From contig NZ_RHOM01000010.1 in NCBI RefSeq assembly GCF_003946515.1, forward strand, positions 17,393 through 81,392: 64,000 bases of DNA. Direction: 5' to 3'. Numbering within the stretch: position 1 is the stretch's first letter; each line of letters begins with the position of its first letter. The notes beneath the pieces are model-generated. The model made no database searches. It was not told where the DNA came from and was given only the letters and a program-made list of their open reading frames with translations. The DNA is from Companilactobacillus zhongbaensis. GTDB lineage: Bacteria; Bacillota; Bacilli; Lactobacillales; Lactobacillaceae. Shown here piece by piece: positions 43,498 to 52,545 of this stretch. The translations under genes and the position numbers were made by a program.

Positions 43498-44812
43498 TTC
43501 CCGTGCACTAGCCGTAGAAGTTTTACTAAAAGTTTTAAGAAATAAAGCTTATTCAAACATTGAGATAAACAATGTTTTGAAAAGTAGCGACTTATCCGAT
43601 GCAGATTCCAGATTGATGACCAACATCGTTTACGGAGTTTTGCAACATAAGTACGTTTTGGAGTATCAATTAAAGCCATACATTCAAGATAAAAAAGTCG
43701 AACAGTGGGTCATGATCGTATTGATGACTGCTGTTTATCAAATGCAATATTTGGATAAAGTGCCAGAACATGCGATTTTTAACGAATCAGTTGAAATTGC
43801 CAAAGCTAACGGTAATAAAGGTGTTGGTAATTTTGTGACTGCTGTTCTGAGAAATTATCAACGTCATGGCTTCCAAGAATTACCAAAGGGTAAGTCATCA
43901 TATGCTCTTAGTTTGCGCTACAGTACTCCTGTTTGGCTCGTCGACCTTTTGATGAAGCAACAAGGAACTAACAAAGCTATCAGTGTCTTAGAATCGATCA
44001 ATCAAGCGTCTGATATTTCGATCCGAGTCAATACTAATAAGACCACAGTTGATGACGTAATCGACAAACTGGGTAAACAAGGCTTTGAAATGAAAAAAAG
44101 CCCAATTTCTTCAGTTGGCTTGACCTGCGCACACGGAAATTTAGTCAATACAGAAGAATTTCAAGAAGGGCTCTTCACGATCCAAGATGAAAGCTCAATG
44201 ACAGTCGCACCAGCACTAGGGGTAGAGCCTAACGATCAAGTCTTAGATAGTTGTGCTGCTCCAGGTGGTAAAACGACTCATTTAGCTAGCTATATCGATG
44301 GCGGATCAGTTATGGCTTTAGATATTCATAAACCAAAAACTAAATTGATCAAAGAAAATAGTCAACGTCTAGGTTATCAAGATATAATTAAAACTAAGGC
44401 GTTGGATGCTAGAAAAGCTAAAGATAGCTTTGAACCAGAAACGTTTGACAAAATCTTAGTCGATGCCCCTTGTTCAGGATTAGGATTGATCCGTCGTAAA
44501 CCAGAATTAAGATACTTCCGTAAACCAGAAGATCTGCTCGATCTTCAACGGATCCAATTACAAATTTTGAACAGCTTAACTGGATTGCTCAAGGTCAATG
44601 GTACGATGGTCTTCAGTACTTGTACGTTTGATGCTGAAGAGAACGAAGACGTTGTCATGAAGTTTTTAGCTGACAACGACAACTTTGAAGTAGTACCAGT
44701 CAAACACGAGTCATCATTGGACAAGAACGTCCACGATGGCGTATTAAAATTATTACCAGATGATTATTTCACTGACGGCTTTTTTGTAGCCGCTTTAAGA
44801 CGAAAAAAATAA
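43490..44812 (+). CDS. rsmB: 16S rRNA (cytosine(967)-C(5))-methyltransferase
   Basis: The 440-residue protein has an N-terminal NusB-like helical domain (RALAVEVLLKVLRNKAYSNIEI). The SAM domain shows DSCAAPGGKTTHLA, the catalytic motif DAPCSGLGLIRRKPELRY and FSTCTFDAEENED with the second cysteine. It methylates C967 (E. coli numbering) of 16S rRNA. The start lies within fmt. It is followed by prpC after 19 bases. Confidence 0.95.
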   Translation: MNNSRALAVEVLLKVLRNKAYSNIEINNVLKSSDLSDADSRLMTNIVYGVLQHKYVLEYQLKPYIQDKKVEQWVMIVLMTAVYQMQYLDKVPEHAIFNESVEIAKANGNKGVGNFVTAVLRNYQRHGFQELPKGKSSYALSLRYSTPVWLVDLLMKQQGTNKAISVLESINQASDISIRVNTNKTTVDDVIDKLGKQGFEMKKSPISSVGLTCAHGNLVNTEEFQEGLFTIQDESSMTVAPALGVEPNDQVLDSCAAPGGKTTHLASYIDGGSVMALDIHKPKTKLIKENSQRLGYQDIIKTKALDARKAKDSFEPETFDKILVDAPCSGLGLIRRKPELRYFRKPEDLLDLQRIQLQILNSLTGLLKVNGTMVFSTCTFDAEENEDVVMKFLADNDNFEVVPVKHESSLDKNVHDGVLKLLPDDYFTDGFFVAALRRKK

Positions 44813-44831
44813 TGAGGTAAGGTCAATTTTT

Positions 44832-45575
44832 ATGGATTATGCATTACTGACAGATGTCGGAAAGCTTCGCGAGAATAATCAAGACTACGTTAATGTATTT
44901 AAAAATCAAAAAGGGATCATCTTTGGAATAGTTGCTGACGGAATGGGTGGCCATCGTGGAGGCGATGTCGCTTCAGACATGGCTGTTTCTCATTTAGGAC
45001 ATACTTTCGAAGAAACTAATATTTCTGATGTTGAAGATCTGCGCGAATGGATCATCAAAGAGATCAGTAAGGAAAATGACCGGATCATTTCGGTTTCCAA
45101 CCAGTTCGACGACTTGAACGGAATGGGGACAACGATGGTCGGAGTTTTCTTCACATCCGATAAAATGATGGTCGTTAATGTAGGTGATTCACGTTGTTAC
45201 ATTTTCCATCAAGGGAAGTTGGAACAGCTAAGTGTCGACCATTCACTAGTACATGAATTAGTGGAAACCGGCCAAATCAGTCCCGAAGAAGCTGAAAATC
45301 ATCCGCAAAAAAATATAATTACCCAAACATTAGGTGTATCGCAAACAGTCCAGCCACGGATCAAGAATTTTGATCTCATCGATGGCGCAATTATTTTGTT
45401 GTGTTCTGATGGTTTGACTAACATGGTCTCAGATGCCGAAATTGCTGACGTCTTAGGTCGTGATATTAGTTTGGACGAGAAATGCCATATTTTGATCGAC
45501 AAAGCTAACGAAGGTGGCGGTCGTGATAATATTACCGCCTTACTTTTTGCCTCGGAAACAGGGGGTAATAAGTAG
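44832..45575 (+). CDS. prpC: PP2C-family protein serine/threonine phosphatase
   Basis: The 247-residue metal-dependent phosphatase carries LTDVGKLRENNQDYV, ADGMGGHRGGDVAS, VNVGDSRCYIFHQGKL and GGRDNITALLF with the metal-binding Asp residues. It dephosphorylates substrates of the PrkC kinase, whose gene begins at the next base. The ATG lies behind GAGGTAAGG, and the pair is certainly co-transcribed. Confidence 0.96.
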   Translation: MDYALLTDVGKLRENNQDYVNVFKNQKGIIFGIVADGMGGHRGGDVASDMAVSHLGHTFEETNISDVEDLREWIIKEISKENDRIISVSNQFDDLNGMGTTMVGVFFTSDKMMVVNVGDSRCYIFHQGKLEQLSVDHSLVHELVETGQISPEEAENHPQKNIITQTLGVSQTVQPRIKNFDLIDGAIILLCSDGLTNMVSDAEIADVLGRDISLDEKCHILIDKANEGGGRDNITALLFASETGGNK

Positions 45576-47528
45576 ATGGATAAAGGTTACCTAGTTGGCA
45601 ATCGTTACGAGATCATCCGCACTTTGGGTGAGGGTGGTATGGCTAATGTTTATTTAGCTAACGATGTCCAAACAAACAAAAAGGTAGCCGTCAAAGCTTT
45701 ACGTTACGATCTACAAGATGATGAATCTGTTAAAAGGAGATTTGAGCGTGAGGCCAAGGCTACTGGAACATTATCACATCCAAATATAGTTAGTGTCTTA
45801 GACGTTTGTAATGATAATGGGAATCAATACATTATTATCGAATATGTACATGGTCCTAACCTGAAAAAATACATTCGCGATAACTTTCCGATCCCTTATC
45901 ATGAAGTAGTTTCGATCATGGAACAAATCACGTCCGCTGTAGCAGTCGCACACGCGCACGGGATTATCCATCGTGATCTAAAACCGGAAAATATCTTAGT
46001 TGATGACTCCAAAGATCCGATACAAGTCAAAGTTTCTGACTTTGGTATCGCTTTAGCGTTGAGCGATCGTTCGATCACGCGGACTAATTCTTTACTAGGC
46101 TCAGTCCACTACATGTCGCCAGAACAAATCAGAGGTGGATCTGCCACTGAATTGTCTGATATTTACGCTTTGGGGATAATTTTGTTCGAATTACTAGCAA
46201 AGACTGTCCCATTCAAAGGTGACACGGCTGTTGCGGTGGCTTTAAAACATTCAAAAGAAGATATGCCGGATCTGAAAAACATTGATCCTGACATTCCACA
46301 AGCGTTAGTTAATTGTGTTTTGAAAGCTACAGCAAAGGATCCCAAACAACGTTATCAATCAGTTAATGAAATGCACGATGATCTAGCAACTAGTTTGTAT
46401 CCAGATCGGGCAAATGAGAAGAAATTCGTGCCGATGAATCCGATGGAAGCTAACTCGATCGGTGAAACACGGATCATGCCACCACTACATGCAGAGCCAC
46501 CGAAGAAAGAAGAAGAGCACGAAGAAAAAAGCCACAAGAAGCGAAACATTTGGATCGCTAGCATTGTCGCTTTAGTAGTTTTATTAGGAGTCGCCTTTTT
46601 AGCGATTAGGAATAATCAAGAAACTACGGTACCTGATCTTAGTAACTTGACACTTAAACAAGCAAAAGTAATGCTTCGTGGCTCTAATCTGCAAGTCGGA
46701 ACGGTCAGTCAAGAAAACGATGATGATGTGGAAGCTGGCCACGTTATCAAGTCAGTTCCCAACAAGGGATTGAAACTGAAAAATAATGCTAGTGTCAACT
46801 TAGTCATTAGTTTAGGTGCGACCTACTACAACATGCCAAATCTAGTAGGAAAGCAGTATGAAGACGTTTCGGACAACCTAAATAAACGTGGCTTTGAAGT
46901 TAAATTGAAGTATTTAGCTAACAACAATTACAGTTCTGGCACGATTTTGAGACAAAGTATCGAATCTGGTAAAAAAGTCATAGCTAAGAATAAAACACTG
47001 ACCTTAACTTTGGCTAAACCACAAGCTGCGAAGAAAAAAGTTACACGAGTACGTGACTTGACGGGTTACAATCTCAAGAGTATTCAAGATTATGCTAAAG
47101 AGATCAATGTGACTCTCGATGTTTCTTATGCTTATTCTGATAACATTGCTGAAGGACTATTGATCGAACAAAATCCTGAGGCTGACAGCGTGATCAGCTC
47201 TGGAGCAACTTTATCTGTCACAATGTCTAAAGGACCAGATCCTTCAAAAGAAACTGATTCTAACGAAAAAGAAAATAATTCTAACAATACCAAGACCGTA
47301 ACCAGAAACATTACGATCCCGTATAGCAATGATGGAACTGGAGCTGCTAACAAGGTTACGATTTACTTAGGCGATGCTTCACACAACATTTCAAATCCAT
47401 ATCGGACGATGAACATCACTGCAGATACGCCAGTAGTACTAAGCTTCAACTTAAAAGATGGACAAACAGGGAACTACACAGTCGAGATCAATAATGCAAC
47501 GATCTTAAGTGGTTCAGTAAGCGGGTAA
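45576..47528 (+). CDS. prkC: PASTA-domain Ser/Thr protein kinase PrkC/StkP
   Basis: The 650-residue kinase has Gly loop LGEGGMANVY, K40 (VAVKAL), HRDLKPEN and DFGIA in its N-terminal domain. One membrane helix lies at about 325-346, with three extracellular PASTA repeats (about 349-415, 416-483, 489-553). A Ser/Asn/Glu-rich linker leads to a last beta-rich domain of about 75 residues without clear PASTA pattern. It senses peptidoglycan fragments and controls growth and division. It directly follows prpC. Confidence 0.96.
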   Translation: MDKGYLVGNRYEIIRTLGEGGMANVYLANDVQTNKKVAVKALRYDLQDDESVKRRFEREAKATGTLSHPNIVSVLDVCNDNGNQYIIIEYVHGPNLKKYIRDNFPIPYHEVVSIMEQITSAVAVAHAHGIIHRDLKPENILVDDSKDPIQVKVSDFGIALALSDRSITRTNSLLGSVHYMSPEQIRGGSATELSDIYALGIILFELLAKTVPFKGDTAVAVALKHSKEDMPDLKNIDPDIPQALVNCVLKATAKDPKQRYQSVNEMHDDLATSLYPDRANEKKFVPMNPMEANSIGETRIMPPLHAEPPKKEEEHEEKSHKKRNIWIASIVALVVLLGVAFLAIRNNQETTVPDLSNLTLKQAKVMLRGSNLQVGTVSQENDDDVEAGHVIKSVPNKGLKLKNNASVNLVISLGATYYNMPNLVGKQYEDVSDNLNKRGFEVKLKYLANNNYSSGTILRQSIESGKKVIAKNKTLTLTLAKPQAAKKKVTRVRDLTGYNLKSIQDYAKEINVTLDVSYAYSDNIAEGLLIEQNPEADSVISSGATLSVTMSKGPDPSKETDSNEKENNSNNTKTVTRNITIPYSNDGTGAANKVTIYLGDASHNISNPYRTMNITADTPVVLSFNLKDGQTGNYTVEINNATILSGSVSG

Positions 47529-47533
47529 TTCCT

Positions 47534-48424
47534 ATGATTAGAGAAGGAAGAATTATTAAATCGATCAGTGGTTTTTACGATGTGATCGATTCAAAAAGCG
47601 ACAAACTAGTTCGGACCAGAGCTAGAGGGAACTTTCGAAAACGTGGTATCAAGCCGATCGTAGGGGACATAGTCTCCTATGAGGACGGTGGAGATCTCGG
47701 ATACATTATGGAATTACTTCCACGAACGAATAGCTTAGTTCGGCCGCCAATAGCTAATGTTGATCAGGCTATCGTGGTAACTTCAGCCGTGGAGCCTAAT
47801 TTTTCCAGCAATTTGTTAGACAAGATCCTCGTTAACATCGAGCATAATGATATTCAGCCGTTGATCTATTTGACCAAAACTGATCTGATCGATCAAGCTC
47901 AATACGAGCAACTTAAACAGACTTTAGCTGGATATGAAATTGCCGATTACAAGATTTTCGATGACAAAGATAGCTATAATCAGCAACAAATTGAAAAACT
48001 TGAAAGTAATTTCCAAGACAAAGTCACGGTTTTCACGGGTCAGTCTGGTGCTGGGAAATCAACATTGTTGAATCACATCAATCCAGAATTAAACATTGCT
48101 ACGGCGGAGATTTCGCAAACTTTGAACCGTGGTAAGCATACAACTAGGCAAGTATCTCTATTTGAGATCTCAGGCGGTCTAGTTGCTGATACTCCAGGAT
48201 TTTCATCCTTAGAGTTGATCAATATCGACAAAGAAGAACTTTCTAATTTATTCCCTGAATTCGTTAAATTCAGCCATGAATGTCAATTTAGAGGCTGCAA
48301 TCACGCTAACGAACCAGGCTGCAAAATAAAAGAATTAGTAAATTCTGGTAAAATAATGAAAAGTAGATATGAAAATTATTTATACTTTTTAAATGAAATA
48401 AATTCTTACAAGAAAAGATATTAA
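47534..48424 (+). CDS. rsgA: Ribosome small subunit GTPase RsgA
   Basis: The 296-residue protein has an N-terminal OB domain, a circularly permuted GTPase domain (YLTKTDLID as G4 first, then GQSGAGKSTLLNHI as G1, DTPGFSSLEL as G3) and a C-terminal zinc site CQFRGCNHANEPGC. It checks 30S subunit maturation. It starts 5 bases after prkC. rpe follows, completing the conserved prkC-rsgA-rpe-thiN block. Confidence 0.97.
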   Translation: MIREGRIIKSISGFYDVIDSKSDKLVRTRARGNFRKRGIKPIVGDIVSYEDGGDLGYIMELLPRTNSLVRPPIANVDQAIVVTSAVEPNFSSNLLDKILVNIEHNDIQPLIYLTKTDLIDQAQYEQLKQTLAGYEIADYKIFDDKDSYNQQQIEKLESNFQDKVTVFTGQSGAGKSTLLNHINPELNIATAEISQTLNRGKHTTRQVSLFEISGGLVADTPGFSSLELINIDKEELSNLFPEFVKFSHECQFRGCNHANEPGCKIKELVNSGKIMKSRYENYLYFLNEINSYKKRY

Positions 48425-48437
48425 AGGGGTTAGCTTT

Positions 48438-49109
48438 ATGACAAAAATGATCGCACCATCAATCTTAGCAGCAGATATCATGAATCTAGAAAGAGACGTT
48501 AAGATGGCCGAAAAAGCCGGCGCAGACCTTTTCCACATCGACATCATGGACGGACACTTCGTACCAAACATGTCCTTTAGTCCCAGCGTTGTGGCAGGAA
48601 TGAAACGTGTTACGGACAAACCATTAGACGTTCATATGATGTTGGACAATCCAGATGAATACATCAAACCAGTGGTTGAAGCTGGAGCAGATACTGTTTT
48701 GATCCATGCCGAGAGCACACCACATATTTACCGTTCAATCGAATTGATCAAGAGCTTGGGCGCAAAAGCCGGAGTAGTACTGAACCCAGGAACATCTGTT
48801 GAAGCAGTTAAAAACTTGTTCCCAATCATTGATCAAATCTTAGTAATGACTGTAAATCCAGGTTTTGGTGGCCAAAAATTCATCCCAGGCATGATCAAAA
48901 AGATCCAAAGATTAGACCAACTACGTCAAACAACTAGTGATGATAACTTCTTGATCGAAGTAGACGGTGGGATCAACGATTCAACTATCAAACTTTGTTC
49001 AGAAGCTGGAACAGACATCTTCGTAGCAGGATCATACTTATTCAATGGTGGCACAGAAGCAGATTTTGCCAACAAAGTTCAATTATTAAAAGACTCAGCG
49101 GCAGAATAA
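48438..49109 (+). CDS. rpe: Ribulose-phosphate 3-epimerase
   Basis: The 223-residue TIM barrel has IAPSILAADIMNLERDV, the metal-binding HIDIMDGHFVPN with its Asp and His, VHMMLDNP, and VNPGFGGQKFIPGMIKKI. It interconverts ribulose 5-phosphate, the product of Gnd, and xylulose 5-phosphate, the phosphoketolase substrate. It starts behind AAAGGGG and lies 2 bases from thiN. Confidence 0.97.
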   Translation: MTKMIAPSILAADIMNLERDVKMAEKAGADLFHIDIMDGHFVPNMSFSPSVVAGMKRVTDKPLDVHMMLDNPDEYIKPVVEAGADTVLIHAESTPHIYRSIELIKSLGAKAGVVLNPGTSVEAVKNLFPIIDQILVMTVNPGFGGQKFIPGMIKKIQRLDQLRQTTSDDNFLIEVDGGINDSTIKLCSEAGTDIFVAGSYLFNGGTEADFANKVQLLKDSAAE

Positions 49110-49111
49110 TC

Positions 49112-49777
49112 ATGAAACGAGTAAATATTCTCTTAGGTGGTCCAAAAAGCGAGTATCCGGAAGAATTACTGACTGACCCAGCAAACATACCTGGACCATG
49201 GGTAGGAGCTGACAGAGGAAATGTATACCTAATCTCGCATGGAGTAACGCCCAAAATGGCAATCGGAGACTTTGATTCCAGCAACAGCACGGAACAAGCA
49301 GAAATCAAGGCCAATATCCACGACTTCAAAAAGTATCCACCAGAAAAAGACGATACTGATGCTCAACTAACGATTCTAGCTGCTCACGAGAAGTTTCCAG
49401 CAGAAGAATACTACATCTACGGAGCGACAGGTGGCAGAATAGATCATTTCTTAGCCAATCTCTACTTACCGTTTGACCCCAGATTTGCCGAATTTTACGA
49501 TAAAATGTATTACAAATCAGCAACCAACACTATAAAATTTTACAAACCAGGTCATTACACAATAAGCCATGAGCAAGGTATGAAATACGTAGCCTTCGTC
49601 CACCTAGGGCCAGTGAAAAATCTCAACATAATCGACGCCAAATATACTCTAACTAACTACACAGCAGACCACGCAGTCAGTTGGGCCAGCAATGAATTCG
49701 TAAAACCTACGATCGACTTCAACTTCGAAAGTGGAGTAGTAGTTGTAATTCAAAGCAAAGATAAGTCAAAAGTTTAG
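49112..49777 (+). CDS. thiN: Thiamine pyrophosphokinase
   Basis: The 221-residue enzyme has GADRGNVYLISHGVTPKMAIGDFDS and EKDDTDAQLTILAA in the catalytic domain, GATGGRIDHFLANLYL, and a C-terminal beta domain that binds thiamine (TNYTADHAVSWASNEF). It makes the cofactor for phosphoketolase and transketolase. I chose ATG 49112, two bases after rpe; the longer frame runs back into rpe. A terminator follows. Confidence 0.94.
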   Translation: MKRVNILLGGPKSEYPEELLTDPANIPGPWVGADRGNVYLISHGVTPKMAIGDFDSSNSTEQAEIKANIHDFKKYPPEKDDTDAQLTILAAHEKFPAEEYYIYGATGGRIDHFLANLYLPFDPRFAEFYDKMYYKSATNTIKFYKPGHYTISHEQGMKYVAFVHLGPVKNLNIIDAKYTLTNYTADHAVSWASNEFVKPTIDFNFESGVVVVIQSKDKSKV

Positions 49778-49789
49778 ATTAAAAAGTAA

Positions 49790-49834
49790 AACAACATCCG
49801 ATCCTAAAAAAATGGGAAGGGATGTTGTTTTTTT
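49790..49834 (+). terminator. Intrinsic terminator after thiN
   Basis: AACAACATCC pairs with GGGATGTTGTT (positions 49790-49828) and is followed by seven T. It ends the long priA-thiN transcript. Confidence 0.85.
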
Positions 49835-49975
49835 GCGCTTTGCACTCAACAGTTTTGATTTGGCAAAATGGAGATCATAAAAATAATTCCAAGCAAACGG
49901 GTGGTGAAGAATTCTTGTTAAAAATAAGAAGATCAACCCTTTGAGAACTTTGAATAATCACAAGCCAAACAAAAA

Positions 49976-50008
49976 AAGACCAGCCGTTATTAATAACAGC
50001 TAGTCTCT
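49976..50008 (-). terminator. Intrinsic terminator after rpmB (minus strand)
   Basis: AGACCAGCCGTTATT at 49977-49991 pairs with AATAACAGCTAGTCT at 49993-50007 with two mismatches. The A run before it becomes a T run on the minus strand. The 140 bases between this and the thiN terminator show nothing I recognise. Confidence 0.8.
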
Positions 50009-50024
50009 TTAAGATGATTAAAAA

Positions 50025-50210
50025 TTATACACGAGTAACTTTTCCTGATTTCAAAGCTCTTGCTGAAACCCAAACGCGTTTAGGTTTACCATCAACTAAA
50101 ATACGAACTTTTTGCAAGTTTGGCTTCCAAGAACGTTTTGATTGATTGAGAGCATGTGAACGTTTGTTACCGAACACAGTCTTACGGCCTGTAATAATAT
50201 CTTTTGCCAT
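50025..50210 (-). CDS. rpmB: Ribosomal protein bL28
   Basis: The 61-residue protein [37 protein letters not shown] is a clear L28 without the zinc-binding cysteines. It belongs to the large subunit. On the minus strand the ATG lies behind AAAGGAGG. It is transcribed divergently from yloU, as in Bacillus, where rpmB also faces yloU. Confidence 0.97.
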   Translation of the reverse strand: MAKDIITGRKTVFGNKRSHALNQSKRSWKPNLQKVRILVDGKPKRVWVSARALKSGKVTRV

Positions 50211-50388
50211 GGGACCCGACCTCCTTTGGCTACATGTTTTCTTTTAAAATATCACCTGACTAATTTACCATAACGGCACAAGCAAATCAATAGGATAATT
50301 ATTCTTAGTCTTAAATCTTTAATTAAAAATCACGCTATGATAAAATTTTAATGTTTATAGTACATTGGTCCAGATAGGAGGATCTACA

Positions 50389-50757
50389 ATGGCAGTTACA
50401 ATTAATACAAAACATGGACAGATCGATATTTCAAATAGTACAGTTGCATCGATCGTCGGTGGAGCCGCATCAGATATCTACGGAATTGTTGGTATGGCTA
50501 GCAAGAATCAATTACGTGATGGTATGAATACTATCTTGAAGCGTGAAGATTTTTCTCGTGGTGTTGTGATTCATCAAGAGGATAATAAACTTGCGGTTGA
50601 TGTATATATTATTGTCGGATATGGTATTAAAATATCCGAAGTAGCTAAGAACTTAAAAGAAAAAGTAAAATATAATTTAGAGACAATGCTTGGAACACCA
50701 GCTGGCACTGTAAATGTATATGTACAAGGAATTAAAGTCTTAGACGATATCAAATAG
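50389..50757 (+). CDS. yloU: Asp23/Gls24 family protein (YloU-like)
   Basis: The 122-residue protein has the family core ISNSTVASIVGGAASDIYGIVGMASKNQLRDGM and VDVYIIVGYGIKISEVAKNLKEKVKYNLE. Next to fakA this is the YloU member, a partner gene of fatty acid kinase in many Firmicutes. I chose ATG 50389, behind TAGGAGGATC. fakA starts 23 bases after its stop, so they form an operon. Confidence 0.9.
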   Translation: MAVTINTKHGQIDISNSTVASIVGGAASDIYGIVGMASKNQLRDGMNTILKREDFSRGVVIHQEDNKLAVDVYIIVGYGIKISEVAKNLKEKVKYNLETMLGTPAGTVNVYVQGIKVLDDIK

Positions 50758-50780
50758 TTTTGCTGGTTGGAGGAGAAATT

Positions 50781-52463
50781 TTGAGTATAGAACGTATTAC
50801 TAAGAAAGAATTTTCTGATATGGTGCGAATTGCAGCACATCGACTTGAAAAGAATGCAAAATTTGTTAATTCTTTAAATGTCTTTCCCGTTCCTGATGGG
50901 GATACCGGAACAAATATGAGTTTAACAGTCCAAAGTGGTTTTAAATCAGTTAATGAATCTGATGCAGACACTGTTGGGGGACTTGGTAAAGCATTAGCTA
51001 AAGGTTTATTGATGGGAGCACGTGGTAACTCGGGTGTTATTACATCACAAATTTTTAGAGGATTTGCTAAGAGTATCGAACCCAAAGATGAATTAACAGC
51101 CGCTGATTTGGCAAAAGCATTTGATGATGGCGTTAAAACTGCCTATAAAGCAGTTATGAAGCCAGTTGAAGGAACTATTCTTACCGTTGCTAAATATGGT
51201 GCCAACGCCGCCGTAGAGGCTACTAAGAGCTCTGATGACGTTGCTGTGATCATGAAGGCAGCAGTGGAAGGCTCTAAAGAAGGTTTAGAGAAAACACCAT
51301 CACTTTTACCGGTTCTTAAAGAAGTCGGTGTCGTTGACTCTGGTGGTCAAGGTCTAGTTTTCATTTATGAAGGATTTTTAGAAGCTTTGACTGGCGAAAA
51401 AGCAGCCGAAGAAGAATACACTCCTGATGAAAAAGAAATGAACGAGATGGTTAATGCTACCCACCATCAATCTGTTCAAGGACAATTTACTAACGAAGAC
51501 ATTCATAATGGTTACTGTACTGAAATGATGGTCGAATTAGGTCAAAATCCCACTTCAGACGAGAAGTTCGACAATGACACTATGAGAAATTACTTGAGTA
51601 CGATCGGTGACTCTTTGATCGTTGTTTCCGATGACGAAGTAGTTAAAGTGCACGTTCATACTAATTACCCACGTAAAGTTTGGGAAGAAGGACGTAAATT
51701 TGGTTCTTTAGTTAAGGTCAAGATCGATAACATGAGGATCCAACACGAAACTATCGTTGATAAAGACCAGCCACAAGTAGCTGTTGCTACAAAACCAGCC
51801 GAACCGATCGACTATGCAGTGATCGCTGTTTCATCTGGTGAAGGTCTATCTGAACTTTATAAGAGTTTGGGTGTTACTTCGATCATCAGTGGTGGTCAAA
51901 CAATGAATCCATCAACAAATGATATCGTTGATGCAATTAATGCGGCTAATGCTAAACGTGCTATCATCTTGCCAAATAACGGTAATATCGTGATGGCAGC
52001 TAAACAAGCTGCTGGTTTAGTTGACGTCCCAGTTGCTATCGTTCCATCCAAGACTATCTCTCAAGGGATGACAGCCATGCTTTCATTCAACCCTGAAGCG
52101 GATTTAGACGAGAACGAAGAAAACATGGAAGACTCCTTAGATACAGTTAAGAGTGGTCAGATCACTCAAGCTATTCGTGATACAGCTATTGATGGCTTAG
52201 AGATCACGAAGGGTCATTACATGGGGATTGTTGACGGCAAGATCGTAGTTGACAATGCCGACATCGTTAAGGCTACTGAAGAAATGCTCGATAAGATGAT
52301 CGATGAAGATAGTGAAGTCATCACGATCTTAGTTGGTAAAGATGGAAATGAAGACGACGCACAAGCAGTTTCAGACTATTTAGACGATAAATACGAAGAT
52401 TTGGAAACTGAGATCCACCAAGGTGATCAACCAGTTTATCCATACTTGGTTGCCGTTGAATAA
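50781..52463 (+). CDS. fakA: Fatty acid kinase catalytic subunit FakA (YloV)
   Basis: The 560-residue protein has an N-terminal DhaL-type ATP-binding domain with NVFPVPDGDTGTNMSLT, ARGNSGVITSQIFRGFA and VDSGGQGLVFIYEG. A middle domain and a C-terminal domain (TSIISGGQTMNPSTNDIVDAI, ILPNNGNIVMAA) complete it. FakA phosphorylates fatty acids held by a FakB (DegV-type) protein, which is not in this window. The acyl phosphate then enters through PlsX, encoded nearby. I chose TTG 50781 behind GGAGGAG. Confidence 0.92.
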   Translation: MSIERITKKEFSDMVRIAAHRLEKNAKFVNSLNVFPVPDGDTGTNMSLTVQSGFKSVNESDADTVGGLGKALAKGLLMGARGNSGVITSQIFRGFAKSIEPKDELTAADLAKAFDDGVKTAYKAVMKPVEGTILTVAKYGANAAVEATKSSDDVAVIMKAAVEGSKEGLEKTPSLLPVLKEVGVVDSGGQGLVFIYEGFLEALTGEKAAEEEYTPDEKEMNEMVNATHHQSVQGQFTNEDIHNGYCTEMMVELGQNPTSDEKFDNDTMRNYLSTIGDSLIVVSDDEVVKVHVHTNYPRKVWEEGRKFGSLVKVKIDNMRIQHETIVDKDQPQVAVATKPAEPIDYAVIAVSSGEGLSELYKSLGVTSIISGGQTMNPSTNDIVDAINAANAKRAIILPNNGNIVMAAKQAAGLVDVPVAIVPSKTISQGMTAMLSFNPEADLDENEENMEDSLDTVKSGQITQAIRDTAIDGLEITKGHYMGIVDGKIVVDNADIVKATEEMLDKMIDEDSEVITILVGKDGNEDDAQAVSDYLDDKYEDLETEIHQGDQPVYPYLVAVE

Positions 52464-52477
52464 ATAATTGCCAAGAG

Positions 52478-52520
52478 ATCCAACTAATTCAGTTCAGGAA
52501 TTGGTTGGATTTTATTTTTT
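52478..52520 (+). terminator. Intrinsic terminator between fakA and recG
   Basis: ATCCAACTAATTC at 52478-52490 pairs with GAATTGGTTGGAT at 52498-52510 with one wobble, followed by a T-rich run. Confidence 0.75.
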
Positions 52521-52545
52521 CATATTAATTTTTGGAGGAGGAGAC